NCBI RefSeq assembly: GCF_041080625.1
Contig: NZ_CP163518.1
Span: 10,223,501-10,287,500, forward strand
From: Streptomyces sp. CG1
GTDB lineage: Bacteria > Actinomycetota > Actinomycetes > Streptomycetales > Streptomycetaceae
Direction of reading: 5' to 3'
DNA length: 64,000 nucleotides
The notes under the pieces were generated by a model. That model was not told the DNA's origin. It saw only the letters and a program-made list of their open reading frames with translations, and searched no databases. How positions within the stretch are numbered: the stretch's first letter is position 1; every line of letters begins with the position of its first letter. Positions 16,456-39,311 of this stretch are shown in pieces. Position numbers and translations under genes: made by a program.

Positions 16456-17732
16456 CCGGCGTCGGGTTCGGCGCGTTCGTGCGCCGGGCTCACGACGCCG
16501 GCCACCTCGTGGTCCAGCCCCGGATGGGGATGAGCAGCCCGGACCGGATGCGGGCCGGACTGCTCGCCACCCGGAACGCCACGGCGACCACCGTCGGCAC
16601 GCTCACCCTGGACAGCTACACCCGGGTCGGCGACCTGGAGTCGGCCAAACTGGCCGTGCTGGAGGGTGTCGCCCTCAACGGCTATCCGATCGTGAGCCAC
16701 GAGACGACGACCACCCTGCAGGTGCTCGACCAGATCCACGGACCCGACTTCCCGGTCCAGGTCCGGCACGGCTCGGCCGCCCCGCAGGACATCTTCCGGG
16801 CGCTGATGACCGTCGGCCTCGACGCTTCCGAGGGCGGGCCGGTGTCCTACTGCCTGCCCTACGGCCGCGTCCCGCTGCGTGATTCCGTCGCCCACTGGGC
16901 GGCCTCCTGCGAACTGCTCGCCACCCTGCGCGCGTCGGGCGCCGAACCACACCTGGAGACCTTCGGCGGCTGCGTCCTCGGGCAGCTCTGCCCGCCCAGC
17001 CTGCTCGTCGCGGTCAGTGTCCTGGAGGCGATGTTCTTCCACCGGCACGGCATCCGCAGCGTTTCCGTGAGTTACGCCCAGCAGACCGATCCGCGTCAGG
17101 ACGCCGAAGCGGTGGCCGCGTTGCGTGCCCTGTGTGCGCGGTTCCTGCCGGACAGCGAATGGCATGTCGTCGTCTACGCCTACATGGGGCTGTATCCGGA
17201 AACCGAGCACGGCGCCTACCGACTGCTCGGAAAAGCGGCCGAACTCACCGTCGCCAGCGGCTCCGAACGGCTCATCGTGAAAACCGTCGCGGAATCCCGC
17301 CGCATTCCGTCGGTCGCCGAGAACGTCGCCGCCCTCGAATACGCGGCGGCGGTCGCCGCACGCACCCCCCGCGCCCCGTTCGACGGCCCCGGCACCCAGA
17401 CCTACGCCGAGGCCTTCGCGCTGGTGAACGCGGTGCTGGAGCTGGACGACGACCTCGGCACGGCGCTGCTCACGGCGTTCACCAGAGGCCTGCTCGACGT
17501 TCCCTACTGTCTGCATCCGGACAACGCCGGATTGAGCCGGAGTTATATCGACGCGGACGGCCGGCTGCGCTGGGCCGACATCGGAAAGATGCCGCTGCAC
17601 GGCATCGCCGACGTACGCCCCGCACAGGCCATCAGCTCCGCCGATCTGCTCGACTCCCTGTCCTATGTGCGCCGTTCGTACGACCGGCACGACCCCGAGA
17701 ACGCAGTGGCCCTCGAACCCGCCCGCCCCTAG
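16452..17732 (+). CDS. Glutamate mutase large (catalytic) subunit
   Basis: This 426-residue protein matches the epsilon (E) subunit, the TIM barrel that performs the radical rearrangement. Recognisable stretches are VVQPRMGM, TLTLDSYTRVGD, NGYPIVSHE, VRHGSAAPQDIF, ETFGGCVLGQLCPP and VKTVAESRRIPS. It starts at GTG 16452, overlapping the small subunit. Together the two supply 3-methylaspartate to the VinN-like ligase, which explains why the starter should carry a methyl branch. The stop codon TAG at 17730-17732 lies inside the first repeat of the PKS promoter. Confidence 0.92.
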   Translation: MTGVGFGAFVRRAHDAGHLVVQPRMGMSSPDRMRAGLLATRNATATTVGTLTLDSYTRVGDLESAKLAVLEGVALNGYPIVSHETTTTLQVLDQIHGPDFPVQVRHGSAAPQDIFRALMTVGLDASEGGPVSYCLPYGRVPLRDSVAHWAASCELLATLRASGAEPHLETFGGCVLGQLCPPSLLVAVSVLEAMFFHRHGIRSVSVSYAQQTDPRQDAEAVAALRALCARFLPDSEWHVVVYAYMGLYPETEHGAYRLLGKAAELTVASGSERLIVKTVAESRRIPSVAENVAALEYAAAVAARTPRAPFDGPGTQTYAEAFALVNAVLELDDDLGTALLTAFTRGLLDVPYCLHPDNAGLSRSYIDADGRLRWADIGKMPLHGIADVRPAQAISSADLLDSLSYVRRSYDRHDPENAVALEPARP

Positions 17733-17774
17733 GGGTGCTTAAGGGTGTGGCCTTTCGCGGCCCGTCATTACCGT
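17728..17774 (+). promoter_or_regulatory. Putative cluster promoter C in front of the PKS genes
   Basis: CTAGGGG at 17729-17735 and TTAAGGG at 17739-17745 lie 10 bp apart and TTACCGT follows at 17768-17774, the same geometry as at 9266. The element overlaps the end of the glutamate mutase gene. The PKS1 start at 17798, with AAAGGTGAGGA before it, would leave only a very short leader. Confidence 0.6.
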
Positions 17775-17797
17775 GTGGAAAAAGGTGAGGAAAACCG

Positions 17798-20700
17798 GTG
17801 TCGGCCGAAAGTGGAGATGCGTGGATGAACGGGCCCGGATCCGATTCAGCTCTGGGACGACGGCTCGCCACGGCCGTACCCTCCCAGCACCGCAGGCTGG
17901 TCACCGAACTGGTGCGCACGGCCGTGACCGAGGCGATCGAGGCGGCGCGGCCGGGCACGGTCGACTCGCTCGATGCGGCCACCCCGTTCGCCGCGCTGGG
18001 ACTCGACTCGCTCGCCGCGGTCGACCTGCACCGGCGGCTGACCGAGCGGACCGGCCTCGACCTGCCGGTCGGCCTCGCCTACGACTGCCCCACCGTCCAC
18101 GACATGGCCGCCCGGCTGCTCGCCGAGGTCCACGGCAGCACGGACGAGCACCCCGAGCCGGCCGGTGACGGCGCCGCCGACGAACCGATCGCCGTCGTCG
18201 GGATCGGCTGCCGCTTCCCCGGCGGCATCTCCTCGCCCGCCGACCTGTGGCGGCTGCTCGCCGAGGGCGGCGAAGTGCTCTCGGGCTTCCCGCAGGACCG
18301 CGGCTGGGACCTGGACGCGCTCTACGACGAGGACCCCGAGACGCCCGGCAGCGCCTATGTCCGCAGCGGCGGATTCCTCGACACCGCCACCGAGTTCGAC
18401 GCCGAGTTCTTCGGCATCAGCCCGCGGGAATCGCTCGGCATGGACCCGCAGCAGCGGCTCGTCCTGGAGACCTCCTGGCAGGCCCTGGAAGACGCCGGTA
18501 TCGACCCCACGGCGCTGCGTGGCACCCCGGCCGGCATGTTCTTCGGCGCCGAGGTGCAGGAATACGGCCCGCGTCTGCACGACGCCCCGGACGGCCTCGA
18601 CGCCTATCTCCTCGCCGGGAACGCCTCCAGCGTCATCTCCGGCCGCGTCGCCTATGTGCTCGGCGCCGAGGGCCCCGCGGTCACCGTCGACACCGCCTGC
18701 TCCGCCGCCCTGGTCGCCGTCCACCTGGCCTGCCGCTCGCTGCGGCAGGGCGAGTCCTCGCTCGCCCTCGCGGGCGGTGTGGCCGTGATGGGCGGGCCCG
18801 GCGTGTTCACCGCGTTCAGCCGGCAGCGCGGCCTCGCGCCCGACGGCCGCTGCAAGGCGTTCGCCGCCGCGGCCGACGGCACCGGATTCGCGGAAGGCGT
18901 CGGCGTGCTCGTCCTGGAGCGGCTGTCCGACGCCCGGCGCAACGGGCACCAGGTGCTGGCCGTCGTCCGCGGCTCAGCCGTCAACCAGGACGGCGCCTCC
19001 AACGGCCTGACCGCACCCAACGGCACCTCCCAGCAGCGGCTGATCCGCCGCGCACTCGCCGACGCCGGTCTCACCGCCGCCGACGTCGACGTGGTCGAGG
19101 CACACGGCACCGGCACCCGCCTCGGCGACCCCATCGAGGCCACCGCACTGCTGGCCACCTACGGCCAGGGCCGCCCCGACGGCGCCCCCCTGCTGCTCGG
19201 CTCCGTCAAATCCAACCTGGGGCACACCCAGGCCGCCGCCGGTGTCGCCGGTGTGATCAAGACGATCCTCGCCATGCGGCACGGGCGGATACCGGCGACG
19301 CTGCATGTCGACACGCCCACCCCGGCCGTCAACTGGTCCTCGGGGGCCGTGGAACTCGTCACCGAGCAGCGCCCGTGGCCGGAGACCGGCCGGGTACGGC
19401 GGGCGGGCGTGTCGTCGTTCGGGGTCAGCGGGACCAACGCGCACGTCATTCTGGAACAGCCCGAGGCCGAAGAGGCCGTGGACGAGACTCGATCGGCTCT
19501 CCCGGCCGGCACCCCGCTGCCCTTCGCCCTGTCCGCCCGCGGTGAAGAAGCCCTGCGGGCCCGCGCCGCCGACCTGCTGCCCCTCGCGGACGAGGCGGAC
19601 CCGCTGGACCTCGCCCACTCGCTGGCCACCACCCGGGCCGCCCTGTCCCACCGGGCCGTCCTCGTCGCCGCCGACCGCACCGAACTGCGCTCCGCGCTGC
19701 ACGAGTTGGCCACAGGAGACGCGCCGGTCGCGGCGCGCACCGACGGCGACCTCGGCTTCCTCTTCACCGGGCAGGGCAGTCAGCGCATCGGCATGGGCCG
19801 CGAACTCGCCGCCGCCTACCCGGTGTTCGCCGAAGCCCTCGAAGACATCTGCGCCCACTTCGACCTCCAGCTCGACCGGTCCCTGCAGGACGTCCTGTTC
19901 GCCGAGCCCGGCAGCGAGGAGGACGGGCTGCTGCACCGTACCGAGTACGCGCAGCCCGCCCTGTTCACCGTGGAGGTCGCCCTCTACCGGCTCCTGGAGA
20001 GCTGGGGCCTCACCCCGGACCAGCTCGCCGGGCACTCCGTCGGCGAGATCGCCGCCGCGCACGTGGCCGGGGTACTCACCCTGCAGGACGCGACGATCCT
20101 GGTCGCCGCCCGCGGCCGGCTCATGCAGCAACTCCCCGAGGGCGGCGCCATGGTCGCCGTACGGGCCACCGAGGACGAGGTGGCGCCGCTGCTCACGCCG
20201 CGCACCGGCATCGCCGCCGTCAACGGGCCCGCCGCCGTGGTCGTCTCCGGCGACGCGGCCGACGTGGAGCGCGTCGCCGCCGAACTCGCCGCGCGCGGCC
20301 ACGACACCAAACGCCTGCGGGTCAGCCACGCCTTCCACTCGCCGCTGATGGAACCGATGCTGGCCGAGTTCCGGCGCGTCGTGCACGTCCTGGACTACGC
20401 CGAGCCCAGGCTGCCGGTCGTCTCGACCGTCACCGGTGCCCCCGTCACCACCGAGCTGTGCGACCCCGAGCACTGGGTGGAGCACGTCCGCGCCCGGGTC
20501 CGCTTCCACGACGCCGTGAGCGTGCTCGCCGACTCCGGCGTACGGACCTTCCTGGAGATCGGCCCCGACGCGGTGCTGTCCGCCATGGGCCCGGACTGCA
20601 CCGACGCACCCGGCACCGCCTTCCTGCCCGTGCTGCGGCGCGAGCGGCCGGAGGCCCGCGAGGCCGTCGGCGCGCTCGCAGCCGCCCATGCCCGGGGCGT

Positions 20701-23700
20701 GCCGGTCGACTGGCAGCGGCATTTCGCCTCCCTCGGCGGGCACCGCATCGACGTGCCCCTGTACCCCTTCCAGCGGCGCCGCTTCTGGCTGGAGCAGAGC
20801 ACCGCCACCGACGCCACCGGCCTCGGCCAGCTTCCCGCGGGCCACCCGCTGCTCGCGGCCGTGGTCGCCGTCGGCGCCGAGGGCGTCGTGCTCACCGGCC
20901 GCCTGTCGACCCGCAGCCAGCCCTGGCTCGCCGACCACGTCATCGCCGGCCAGGTGCTGTTCCCCGGCACCGCCTTCGTCGAACTCGCCCTGCGCGCCGG
21001 GGACCACGTGGGTGCGGCCGGCCTGGAGGAGCTGACCCTCGGCGCCCCGCTCGTGCTGCGCGCCGACGACGACGTGGCCGTGCAGGTCGCCGTCGGCGAA
21101 CCCGACGACTCCGGACGCCACAGCGTCACCGTCCACACCCGCGCCGACGACGCGGCCCCCTGGACCCAGCACGCCGCGGGCGTCCTCACCGCCACCGCCC
21201 CGGCCGCCCCGGCCGACCTGACCGTGTGGCCGCCGCAGGACGCCAAGTCCCTTGACGTTGCGAGCGTCTACGCCGACCTCGCCGAGCAGGGCTACGGCTA
21301 CGGTCCCGCCTTCCAGGGGCTGCGCGCCGCCTGGCGGCACGGCGACGACGTTTACGCCGAGGTCGCCCTGCCCGCCGAAGCCGCCACCGACGCGGCCGAG
21401 TTCGGCCTGCATCCGGCGCTGCTCGACGCCGCGCTGCACGCGGCCGACCTCGACACCCCGCCGCGCCCCGAGGTGCTGGTGCCGTTCGCCTGGACCGGCG
21501 TCGCCCTGCACGCCGCCGGCGCGTCCGCCCTGCGCGTGAAGATCACCCGCAGCGGCGGCGACACCATAGCCCTGCACCTCGCCGACGCCACGGGCGCCCC
21601 GGTGGCCGACATCGAGGGCCTGACCTCCCGACCCGTACAGGGCGACGACGTCCTGTACGCCGTGCGGTGGTCGCCGTACCCCCGACCGGCGACCACCGCA
21701 CCCCTGCGCACCGCAGTCCTCGCCGACTCCGTCGACGCGCTGCTCGACGGTCCCGCCCCGGACGCCGTCGTGCACCGCGTGCCGGGTCCGGCGGACACCG
21801 ACGCCGACGCGGGGCGCGCCCATGTCCTGGACGTACTCCGGCTGTTGCGCACCTGGCAGACGGACGAGCGCCTGGCCGCAACGCGGCTGGTCGTCGTCAC
21901 CCCGCCCGACAGCCCCGCCCACGCGGCCGTCCGGGGTCTGGTCCGCTCCGCCCAGGCCGAGAACCCCGGGCGGTACGTCCTGGTCGAGCACGAGACGCTG
22001 CCCTCCGAGGCCGACCTGCGCCGGATCCTCACCACCGGTGAACCCGAACTCTCCCTCATCGACGGCCGGTTCAGCGTCCCCAGGCTCATCACGCAGCCCG
22101 CCGCCGAACCCGCCCCCGCCGCCGACTGGGGCACCGTCCTCGTCACCGGCGGCACCGGCGGCCTCGGCGCGCTGCTCGCCCGGCACCTGGTCCGCGCCCA
22201 CGGTGTACGCCGTCTGGTGCTCGCGAGCCGCAGCGGAACGGCCCCCGAACTGCACGCCGAACTCACCTCGCTCGGCGCCGAGGTGACCGTGACCGCCTGC
22301 GACGTCGGCGACCGCGAGGCACTGCGCCGGCTGCTGGAGGAGCACCCCGTCGACTCCGTCGTGCACACCGCGGGCACCGTCCGCGACGGCATCGTGGACA
22401 CCCTCACCGACGAGATGGTGGACGAGGTCTTCCACGCCAAGGCGCTGGGCGCCTGGCACCTGCACGAGCTGACCCGAGGCCGCGACCTCGCCCACTTCGT
22501 GCTGTTCTCCTCCCTCGCCGCCGTCCTCGACGGCCCCGGCCAGGGCAACTACGCCGCTGCCAACGCCTACCTGGACGCGCTCGCCGAGCACCGCGCCGCC
22601 CTCGGTCTGCCGGCCACCGCGCTCGCCTGGGGCCTGTGGGCCACGGACAGCGGCATGGGCGCCGCACTGGACGACACGGCCCTGGAGCGCATCGCGGGCT
22701 ACGGCATCCCCGGTCTGTCCGGCGAACGCTCCCTGGAGCTGTTCGACGCCGCCCTCCGCTCCCGCGCACCCCACCTGGTGCCCGTGGAGATCGACGCCGC
22801 CGCCGTACGCCGTCGCACCGACGGCATACCGCCGCTGCTGACCAACCTCGTCCGCCCGGTCACCCGCCGGACCACAGCGGGCGCCGCCGCGCCCGCCCCG
22901 GCCACGGACGGACGGCTGGCCGCGCTGCCCGCCGCCGACCGCGACCGCGCCCTGCTCGACCTGGTCCGCACCGAAGTGGCCGCCGTACTGCGGCACGACG
23001 GGCCGTCCGCCATCGACCCTGGCCGCGCCTTCACCGACCTCGGCTTCGACTCGCTGGCCGCCGTGGAGCTGCGCAACCGGCTCAACACCGCCACCGGGCT
23101 GCGGCTGCCCGCCACCCTCGTCTTCGACCACCCCACCTCGCGCGTCCTCGCCGACCACATCCGCGACACGCTCTTCGGTACCGCCCCGCAGGAGACCTCC
23201 GCACCCGGTATCCGCAGCGCGGCGGACGACGACCCGATCGTCATCGTCGGCATGAGCTGCCGCTACCCCGGCGGGGTCCGCTCCCCGGAGGACCTGTGGC
23301 GGCTCGTCGCCGACGGCGTCGACGCGGTCGGCGACTTCCCGGCGGACCGCGGCTGGGACACCGAGCGGCTGTACGACCCGGAGCCGGGCATCCCCGGCCG
23401 CACCTACACCCGCGAGGGCGCCTTCCTGTACGACGCGGCCGAGTTCGACGCGGGCTTCTTCGGCATCAGCCCCCGCGAGGCCACCGCGATGGACCCGCAG
23501 CAGCGGCTGCTGCTGGAGGTGTCCTGGGAGGCGCTGGAGCGCTCCGCCATCGACCCGCACCGGCTGCGCGGCTCCCGTACCGGTGTGTTCGCGGGCGTCA
23601 TGTACCACGACTACGGCACCTGGCTGGCCGAGGTGCCCGAGGACCTCGCCGCCTACCTCGGCAACGGCAGCCTCGGCAGCGTCGTCTCCGGCCGGGTCGC

Positions 23701-26700
23701 CTACGCCCTCGGCCTGGAGGGGCCGGCCGTCACCGTCGACACCGCCTGCTCCTCCTCGCTGGTCACCCTGCACCTGGCGGCTCAGGCGCTGCGGCAGGGC
23801 GAGTGCGATCTCGCCCTGGTCGGCGGCGTCACCGTCATGTCGACGCCGGACACCTTCGTGGACTTCGCCCGGCAGCGCGGGCTGGCCGCCGACGGCCGCT
23901 GCAAGTCCTTCGCGGAGGGCGCGGACGGCACCGGCTGGGGCGAGGGCGCCGGCATGATCGTCGTGGAACGCCTCTCCGACGCCCGCCGCAACGGCCACCG
24001 CGTACTCGCACTGGTCCGTGGCTCCGCGGTCAACTCCGACGGCGCCTCCAACGGCCTGACCGCCCCCAACGGCCCCTCCCAGCAGCGGGTCATCCGCGCG
24101 GCGCTGGCCGCCGCCGGGCTCACACCGGCCGACGTCGACGCCGTGGAGGCGCATGGCACCGGCACGACGCTGGGTGACCCGATCGAGGCGCAGGCACTGC
24201 TGGCCACCTACGGCGCCGGGCACACCGAGGACAGCCCGCTGTGGCTGGGCTCGATCAAGTCCAACATGGGGCACACCCAGGCCGCGGCCGGTGTCGCCGG
24301 TGTCATCAAGATGGTCATGGCGATGCGCAAGGGCGTGCTGCCGAAGACCCTGCACGTCGACGCGCCGTCCCACCAGGTCGACTGGGGCGCCGGCGCCGTG
24401 GAACTGCTCACCGAGCAGCGCCCGTGGCAGACGCCGGACCGGCCGCGCCGCGCCGGTGTGTCCTCCTTCGGGATCAGCGGCACCAACGCCCATGTGATCC
24501 TTGAGGAGTTCGACGAGGCCGCGCCTTCGCAGGCCGACCCCGCCACCGCCCCGCCGGTGCTCGCCCTCCCGGTCTCCGCCCGCTCGCCCGAGGCCCTGCG
24601 CGGCCAGGCCCGCCGTCTGCAGGAGCTGACCGGCACCGCCACCGCCGACCTCGGCCTGGCCCTGGCCACCACCCGCGGCACCCACGCCCACCGCGCCGTC
24701 GTCCTCGCGACCGGCGACGACCAGGCCGCCACCGCGCTCGACGCCCTGGCCCGCGGCACCGAAGCACCGGGGCTCCTCGTCACCGGCTCGGCCACCGACG
24801 GCACGCTGGCCTACCTGTTCTCCGGACAGGGCGCCCAGCGCCCCGGCATGGGCCGCGACTGGTACGACGCCTTCCCCGTCTACGCCGAGCACTTCGACCG
24901 CGCCGCCGCCCTCTTCGACAAACACCTCGAACGCCCCCTCGCCGAGGTCGTGTTCGGCGACGACGCCGAGACCCTGGAGCGGACCGCCTACACCCAGGCC
25001 GCGCTGTTCACCACCCAGGTCGCCCTCTACCGGCTGCTGGAGTCCTTCGGGCTGCGCCCCGACTGGCTGGCCGGCCACTCCGTCGGCGAGTTCGCCGCCG
25101 CGCACGTCGCCGGTGTGTGGTCGCTCCAGGACGCCGTCACCGTCGTCGCCGCCCGGGGCCGGCTCATGCAGGCCCTGCCCGAGGGCGGCGCGATGATCGC
25201 CGTACAGGCCTCGGAGGAGGAGGTGACTCCGTTGCTGGACGGGCGCTGCGGGATCGCCGCCGTCAACGGCCCGCGCGCCGTGGTCGTCTCCGGTGACGAG
25301 GACGCCGTCACCGAGGCCGCCGCGCACTTCACGACCACCCGCAGGCTGCGCGTGTCGCACGCCTTCCACTCCCCCCGCATGGAGCCCATACTGGCCGCGT
25401 TCCGGGAGGTCATGACCGGCATCGAGGCTGCGGAACCGACCGTTCCGATCGTCTCCACGCTCACCGGCGCCCCGGCCACCGCCGCCGAACTCGGCTCCGC
25501 CGACTACTGGGTACGGCACGTGCGGGAGACCGTGCGCTTCGCCGACGCCGTCACGACGCTGGCCGCGAAGGGCGCCGACACCTTCCTCGAACTCGGCGCC
25601 GCGCCCGTGCTCACCGCCATGGGCCCCGACTGCCTGCCGGACGCCTACGACACCGCCTTCATCCCCACCGCCCGCAAGGACACCGGCCAACTCCCCGGCC
25701 TGCTCGGCGCGTTGGCCGCCGTACACACGCGGGGCTCGGACGTCGACTGGGCGGCGCTGTACGGGACGTACGCAGGACGCCGCGTCGAACTGCCCACCTA
25801 CGCCTTCGACCACCACCGGTACTGGCTGCCCACAGCCGCCGTCAGCACCGGCGACGCCGCCGGCCACGGACTGGCCGCTGTCGACCACCCGCTGGTCAGC
25901 GCCCGCGTGGACCTGCCCGGCGACGCCGGTGTGCTGCTCACCGGCCGGATCTCCACCGCCACCCACCCGGTCCTTGCCGAACACGCCGTGCTGGGCACGG
26001 TCCTGGTGCCCGGCGCCGCCCTGGTCGACCTCGCGCTGCACGCCGGACGCCTCACCGGATGCCCCGTCGTGGAGGAACTCACCCTGCAGGCCCCGCTGGT
26101 GCTCCCAGCGGACAGCGCCGTACGCCTCCGGGTCGCCGCCGGCTCCGACGGCACCGTGGAGATCCACTCGCGCGCCGAGAACGCCCCCGAGGGCGAGGGC
26201 TGGACCCGGCACGCCACCGGCACCCTCACCGGCCCCGCCACCGCGCCCCCGGCCGCACCCGGCGCCTGGCCGCCGCCGGGCGCCACCCCGCTCGACGTCA
26301 CCGGCCTCTACCCGCGCCTGCACACCGAGGGCTACGACTACGGCCCCGTCTTCCAGGGCGTACGGGCCGCCTGGCGAGACGGCGACACCCTGCTCGCCGA
26401 ACTCGAACTGCCCGCGAGCGCACGGCAGGACGCCACCCGGCACGCCCTGCACCCGGCACTGCTGGACTCCGCACTGCACGTCACCTCGCTCCTGGACGCG
26501 GAGGCGGAGCCCACAGAAGGCATCGCCCTGCCCTTCGCCTGGACCGGCGTCGCCCTGCACGCCCAGGGCTCCCTCACCGCCCGTGTCCGCGTCACCCCCG
26601 GCACCGACGGCACCCGCATCGAACTGGCCGACACCGAGGGCCGACCCCTCGCCACCGTCGAGTCGTACGTCACCCGTCCCGTCACCGCCGACCGGCTCGC

Positions 26701-28525
26701 CCCGCAGCAGCGGCGCCACCTGTATGCCGTCACCGACGAACCGCTGCCCGAGGCCGCCGGGCGCCCCGACCGCCGTACCTGGGCGGTCCTCGGCGACGAC
26801 GACCTCGGCCTCGGCGCCCCGCTGCACGCCGACCTGGCCGCGCTCGGCACCCCCGTGCCGGACGTGGTGATCCTGCCGGTCACCGCCCCGCACGCCGAGG
26901 GCGAGCAGCTGCCCGGCGCCGTGCGGACCGCCCTGGGCCGCGCGCTGGAGACCCTGCGGGAGTGGTCGGCCGACGAGCGATTCGCCGACTCGGCGCTCGT
27001 GGTGCTCACCGGGGGCGGCCTCGCCGACGCGGCCGTGCACGGGCTGGTGCGGGCCGCGCAGGCCGAGGACCCCGGCCGGATCCTCCTCGTCGGACGGGAC
27101 GCGGCCGACGGCCCGATACCGGACCGGGCCGCGCTGGCCGCCCTCCTCGACTGCGGAGAGCCGGAGGTGTGGTGGCGCAACGGCCGGGCGCACGCCCCTC
27201 GCCTGGTGCATGCCGACGACTCCGCAGGGGAGGACCGGCCGTGGGGCACCGTCCTCGTCACCGGCGGCACCGGCGGACTCGGCGCCCTGGTCGCCCGCCA
27301 CCTGGCCGAACGGCACGGCGTCACCCGCCTGGTGCTGACGAGCCGACGCGGACCCGAGGCGCATGGCGCCGCTCAACTGCGCTCGGAACTCGCCGAGTTG
27401 GGAGCCGAGGCCGAGATCGTCGCCTGTGACGTCTCCGAACGCGCCGCGCTCGCCGCCCTGCTCGCCGCGCACCCCGCCGACAGCGTCGTACACACGGCTG
27501 GTGTCCTGGACGACGGTCTGGTCGCCTCGCTGACCCCGGAGCGGCTGGACACCGTACTGCGGCCCAAGGCCGACGCCGCCTGGCATCTGCACGAACTGAC
27601 CCGGGAGCGGGAGCTGTCCCACTTCGTGCTGTTCTCCTCGGCCGCCGGCACCATCGACGCCTCCGGCCAGGGCAACTACGCCGCCGCCAACGTCTTCCTC
27701 GACACGCTGGCCGCCCACCGCGCCGCCCTCGGCCTGCCCGCCACCTCCCTCGCCTGGGGCCTGTGGTCCGGCGGCGGCATGGGCGCCGCACTCGACGCGG
27801 CCGAGGTCCAGCGCATCGAACGCTCCGGCATCGGCGCGCTCGACCCGGCCGAGGGCCTGGAGCTGTTCGACGCCGCCGTGGCTTCCGGCAGCGCCGCCCT
27901 GGTGCCCGTACGGCTGGACACCGCGGCCCTGCGACGGCGCGGCGACGACGTCCCGGCCGTGCTGCGCACCCTGGCCGGCGTCGCCGCCCACGCGGACCGC
28001 GCCGAACGGGCCCGCACCCTGGGCGAGCGGCTGGCCGAACTGCCCGCCGCCGACCACGAGCACACGGTGCTGGAAGCGGTCCGCACCGAGGTCGCCGCCG
28101 TCCTCGGCCACGCCGGACCCGCGGCCGTGGAGCCGCGCCGCGCCTTCACGGAGCTGGGCTTCGACTCGCTCGCCGCCGTCGAACTGCGCAACGGGCTGAA
28201 CGCGGTCAGCGGACTGCGGCTGCCGTCCACGCTGATCTTCGACTACGCCACCCCGCTGGCGCTCGCCGGCCACCTCCTGGAACGGCTCCTGCCGGACACC
28301 GAAGAACCCGAGCCCGCTGCGGCGGAGCACGGGGACCACGAGCTGCGCACCCTGATCGCGCGCATCCCGGTCGCCCGCATCCGGGAGGCCGGACTGCTCG
28401 ACAGCCTGCTGAAGCTGACCGAGCAGGCTCCGGCGCCCGAACCCGCCGCCCCGGCCCTGGACATCAAGTCCATGGCCGTGGCCGACCTGGTGCGCGCCGC
28501 GCTCGACCGCAGCAGCACCCAATGA
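17798..28525 (+). CDS. vinP1-like: Modular type I PKS: loading ACP plus modules 1 and 2
   Basis: The protein has 3575 residues. Order: ACP(L) with Ser71; KS1 (Cys301, His436, His476); AT1 (GHSVGE, Ser747; HAFHSP, malonyl type); DH1 (His1047, Asp1210); KR1 (Tyr1585; VRD in place of LDD); ACP1 (Ser1752); KS2 (Cys1984); AT2 (GHSVGE, Ser2428; HAFH, malonyl type); DH2 (His2729, Asp2890); KR2 (LDD, B-type; Tyr3294); ACP2 (Ser3457); C-terminal docking segment from about 3500. An unpaired N-terminal ACP with no AT is what a VinK-dependent loading system needs. Both modules should add two carbons and leave a double bond. GTG 17798 follows AAAGGTGAGGA. Confidence 0.93.
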   Translation: MSAESGDAWMNGPGSDSALGRRLATAVPSQHRRLVTELVRTAVTEAIEAARPGTVDSLDAATPFAALGLDSLAAVDLHRRLTERTGLDLPVGLAYDCPTVHDMAARLLAEVHGSTDEHPEPAGDGAADEPIAVVGIGCRFPGGISSPADLWRLLAEGGEVLSGFPQDRGWDLDALYDEDPETPGSAYVRSGGFLDTATEFDAEFFGISPRESLGMDPQQRLVLETSWQALEDAGIDPTALRGTPAGMFFGAEVQEYGPRLHDAPDGLDAYLLAGNASSVISGRVAYVLGAEGPAVTVDTACSAALVAVHLACRSLRQGESSLALAGGVAVMGGPGVFTAFSRQRGLAPDGRCKAFAAAADGTGFAEGVGVLVLERLSDARRNGHQVLAVVRGSAVNQDGASNGLTAPNGTSQQRLIRRALADAGLTAADVDVVEAHGTGTRLGDPIEATALLATYGQGRPDGAPLLLGSVKSNLGHTQAAAGVAGVIKTILAMRHGRIPATLHVDTPTPAVNWSSGAVELVTEQRPWPETGRVRRAGVSSFGVSGTNAHVILEQPEAEEAVDETRSALPAGTPLPFALSARGEEALRARAADLLPLADEADPLDLAHSLATTRAALSHRAVLVAADRTELRSALHELATGDAPVAARTDGDLGFLFTGQGSQRIGMGRELAAAYPVFAEALEDICAHFDLQLDRSLQDVLFAEPGSEEDGLLHRTEYAQPALFTVEVALYRLLESWGLTPDQLAGHSVGEIAAAHVAGVLTLQDATILVAARGRLMQQLPEGGAMVAVRATEDEVAPLLTPRTGIAAVNGPAAVVVSGDAADVERVAAELAARGHDTKRLRVSHAFHSPLMEPMLAEFRRVVHVLDYAEPRLPVVSTVTGAPVTTELCDPEHWVEHVRARVRFHDAVSVLADSGVRTFLEIGPDAVLSAMGPDCTDAPGTAFLPVLRRERPEAREAVGALAAAHARGVPVDWQRHFASLGGHRIDVPLYPFQRRRFWLEQSTATDATGLGQLPAGHPLLAAVVAVGAEGVVLTGRLSTRSQPWLADHVIAGQVLFPGTAFVELALRAGDHVGAAGLEELTLGAPLVLRADDDVAVQVAVGEPDDSGRHSVTVHTRADDAAPWTQHAAGVLTATAPAAPADLTVWPPQDAKSLDVASVYADLAEQGYGYGPAFQGLRAAWRHGDDVYAEVALPAEAATDAAEFGLHPALLDAALHAADLDTPPRPEVLVPFAWTGVALHAAGASALRVKITRSGGDTIALHLADATGAPVADIEGLTSRPVQGDDVLYAVRWSPYPRPATTAPLRTAVLADSVDALLDGPAPDAVVHRVPGPADTDADAGRAHVLDVLRLLRTWQTDERLAATRLVVVTPPDSPAHAAVRGLVRSAQAENPGRYVLVEHETLPSEADLRRILTTGEPELSLIDGRFSVPRLITQPAAEPAPAADWGTVLVTGGTGGLGALLARHLVRAHGVRRLVLASRSGTAPELHAELTSLGAEVTVTACDVGDREALRRLLEEHPVDSVVHTAGTVRDGIVDTLTDEMVDEVFHAKALGAWHLHELTRGRDLAHFVLFSSLAAVLDGPGQGNYAAANAYLDALAEHRAALGLPATALAWGLWATDSGMGAALDDTALERIAGYGIPGLSGERSLELFDAALRSRAPHLVPVEIDAAAVRRRTDGIPPLLTNLVRPVTRRTTAGAAAPAPATDGRLAALPAADRDRALLDLVRTEVAAVLRHDGPSAIDPGRAFTDLGFDSLAAVELRNRLNTATGLRLPATLVFDHPTSRVLADHIRDTLFGTAPQETSAPGIRSAADDDPIVIVGMSCRYPGGVRSPEDLWRLVADGVDAVGDFPADRGWDTERLYDPEPGIPGRTYTREGAFLYDAAEFDAGFFGISPREATAMDPQQRLLLEVSWEALERSAIDPHRLRGSRTGVFAGVMYHDYGTWLAEVPEDLAAYLGNGSLGSVVSGRVAYALGLEGPAVTVDTACSSSLVTLHLAAQALRQGECDLALVGGVTVMSTPDTFVDFARQRGLAADGRCKSFAEGADGTGWGEGAGMIVVERLSDARRNGHRVLALVRGSAVNSDGASNGLTAPNGPSQQRVIRAALAAAGLTPADVDAVEAHGTGTTLGDPIEAQALLATYGAGHTEDSPLWLGSIKSNMGHTQAAAGVAGVIKMVMAMRKGVLPKTLHVDAPSHQVDWGAGAVELLTEQRPWQTPDRPRRAGVSSFGISGTNAHVILEEFDEAAPSQADPATAPPVLALPVSARSPEALRGQARRLQELTGTATADLGLALATTRGTHAHRAVVLATGDDQAATALDALARGTEAPGLLVTGSATDGTLAYLFSGQGAQRPGMGRDWYDAFPVYAEHFDRAAALFDKHLERPLAEVVFGDDAETLERTAYTQAALFTTQVALYRLLESFGLRPDWLAGHSVGEFAAAHVAGVWSLQDAVTVVAARGRLMQALPEGGAMIAVQASEEEVTPLLDGRCGIAAVNGPRAVVVSGDEDAVTEAAAHFTTTRRLRVSHAFHSPRMEPILAAFREVMTGIEAAEPTVPIVSTLTGAPATAAELGSADYWVRHVRETVRFADAVTTLAAKGADTFLELGAAPVLTAMGPDCLPDAYDTAFIPTARKDTGQLPGLLGALAAVHTRGSDVDWAALYGTYAGRRVELPTYAFDHHRYWLPTAAVSTGDAAGHGLAAVDHPLVSARVDLPGDAGVLLTGRISTATHPVLAEHAVLGTVLVPGAALVDLALHAGRLTGCPVVEELTLQAPLVLPADSAVRLRVAAGSDGTVEIHSRAENAPEGEGWTRHATGTLTGPATAPPAAPGAWPPPGATPLDVTGLYPRLHTEGYDYGPVFQGVRAAWRDGDTLLAELELPASARQDATRHALHPALLDSALHVTSLLDAEAEPTEGIALPFAWTGVALHAQGSLTARVRVTPGTDGTRIELADTEGRPLATVESYVTRPVTADRLAPQQRRHLYAVTDEPLPEAAGRPDRRTWAVLGDDDLGLGAPLHADLAALGTPVPDVVILPVTAPHAEGEQLPGAVRTALGRALETLREWSADERFADSALVVLTGGGLADAAVHGLVRAAQAEDPGRILLVGRDAADGPIPDRAALAALLDCGEPEVWWRNGRAHAPRLVHADDSAGEDRPWGTVLVTGGTGGLGALVARHLAERHGVTRLVLTSRRGPEAHGAAQLRSELAELGAEAEIVACDVSERAALAALLAAHPADSVVHTAGVLDDGLVASLTPERLDTVLRPKADAAWHLHELTRERELSHFVLFSSAAGTIDASGQGNYAAANVFLDTLAAHRAALGLPATSLAWGLWSGGGMGAALDAAEVQRIERSGIGALDPAEGLELFDAAVASGSAALVPVRLDTAALRRRGDDVPAVLRTLAGVAAHADRAERARTLGERLAELPAADHEHTVLEAVRTEVAAVLGHAGPAAVEPRRAFTELGFDSLAAVELRNGLNAVSGLRLPSTLIFDYATPLALAGHLLERLLPDTEEPEPAAAEHGDHELRTLIARIPVARIREAGLLDSLLKLTEQAPAPEPAAPALDIKSMAVADLVRAALDRSSTQ

Positions 28526-28638
28526 TCCCCGCCCCGGTGCCGGACGACGCGCCGCGTCCGGCACCGGGCCACCCCAAGTCCGGCGCACTCTCCACCGCGT
28601 CACCAGCGCCGCCGAGCCAGCAGGGAGCGACACCGACC

Positions 28639-39177
<10,539 letters not shown>

Positions 39178-39200
39178 GGACCGCGTCCGCACGGCTGACA

Positions 39201-39242
39201 GAGCGCGGCCCCACCGGTGAGGTCACCGGTGGGGCCGCGCTC
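39201..39242. terminator. Perfect 20-bp hairpin between PKS2 and the LAL gene
   Basis: Bases 39201-39220 are the exact reverse complement of 39223-39242, with only two bases between the arms. The hairpin is GC-rich and lies in the 134-base gap between the convergent PKS2 and regulator genes, 23 bases past the PKS2 stop. It should stop transcription from both sides. No clear U-run follows, as is usual in Streptomyces. Confidence 0.8.
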
Positions 39243-39311
39243 CGTTGCGTGGACGACGAGAGGGAGCGCTCTCAGAGCACGCACGAAGAGAGGAAGGAAG
39301 TGCGGTCAGTG

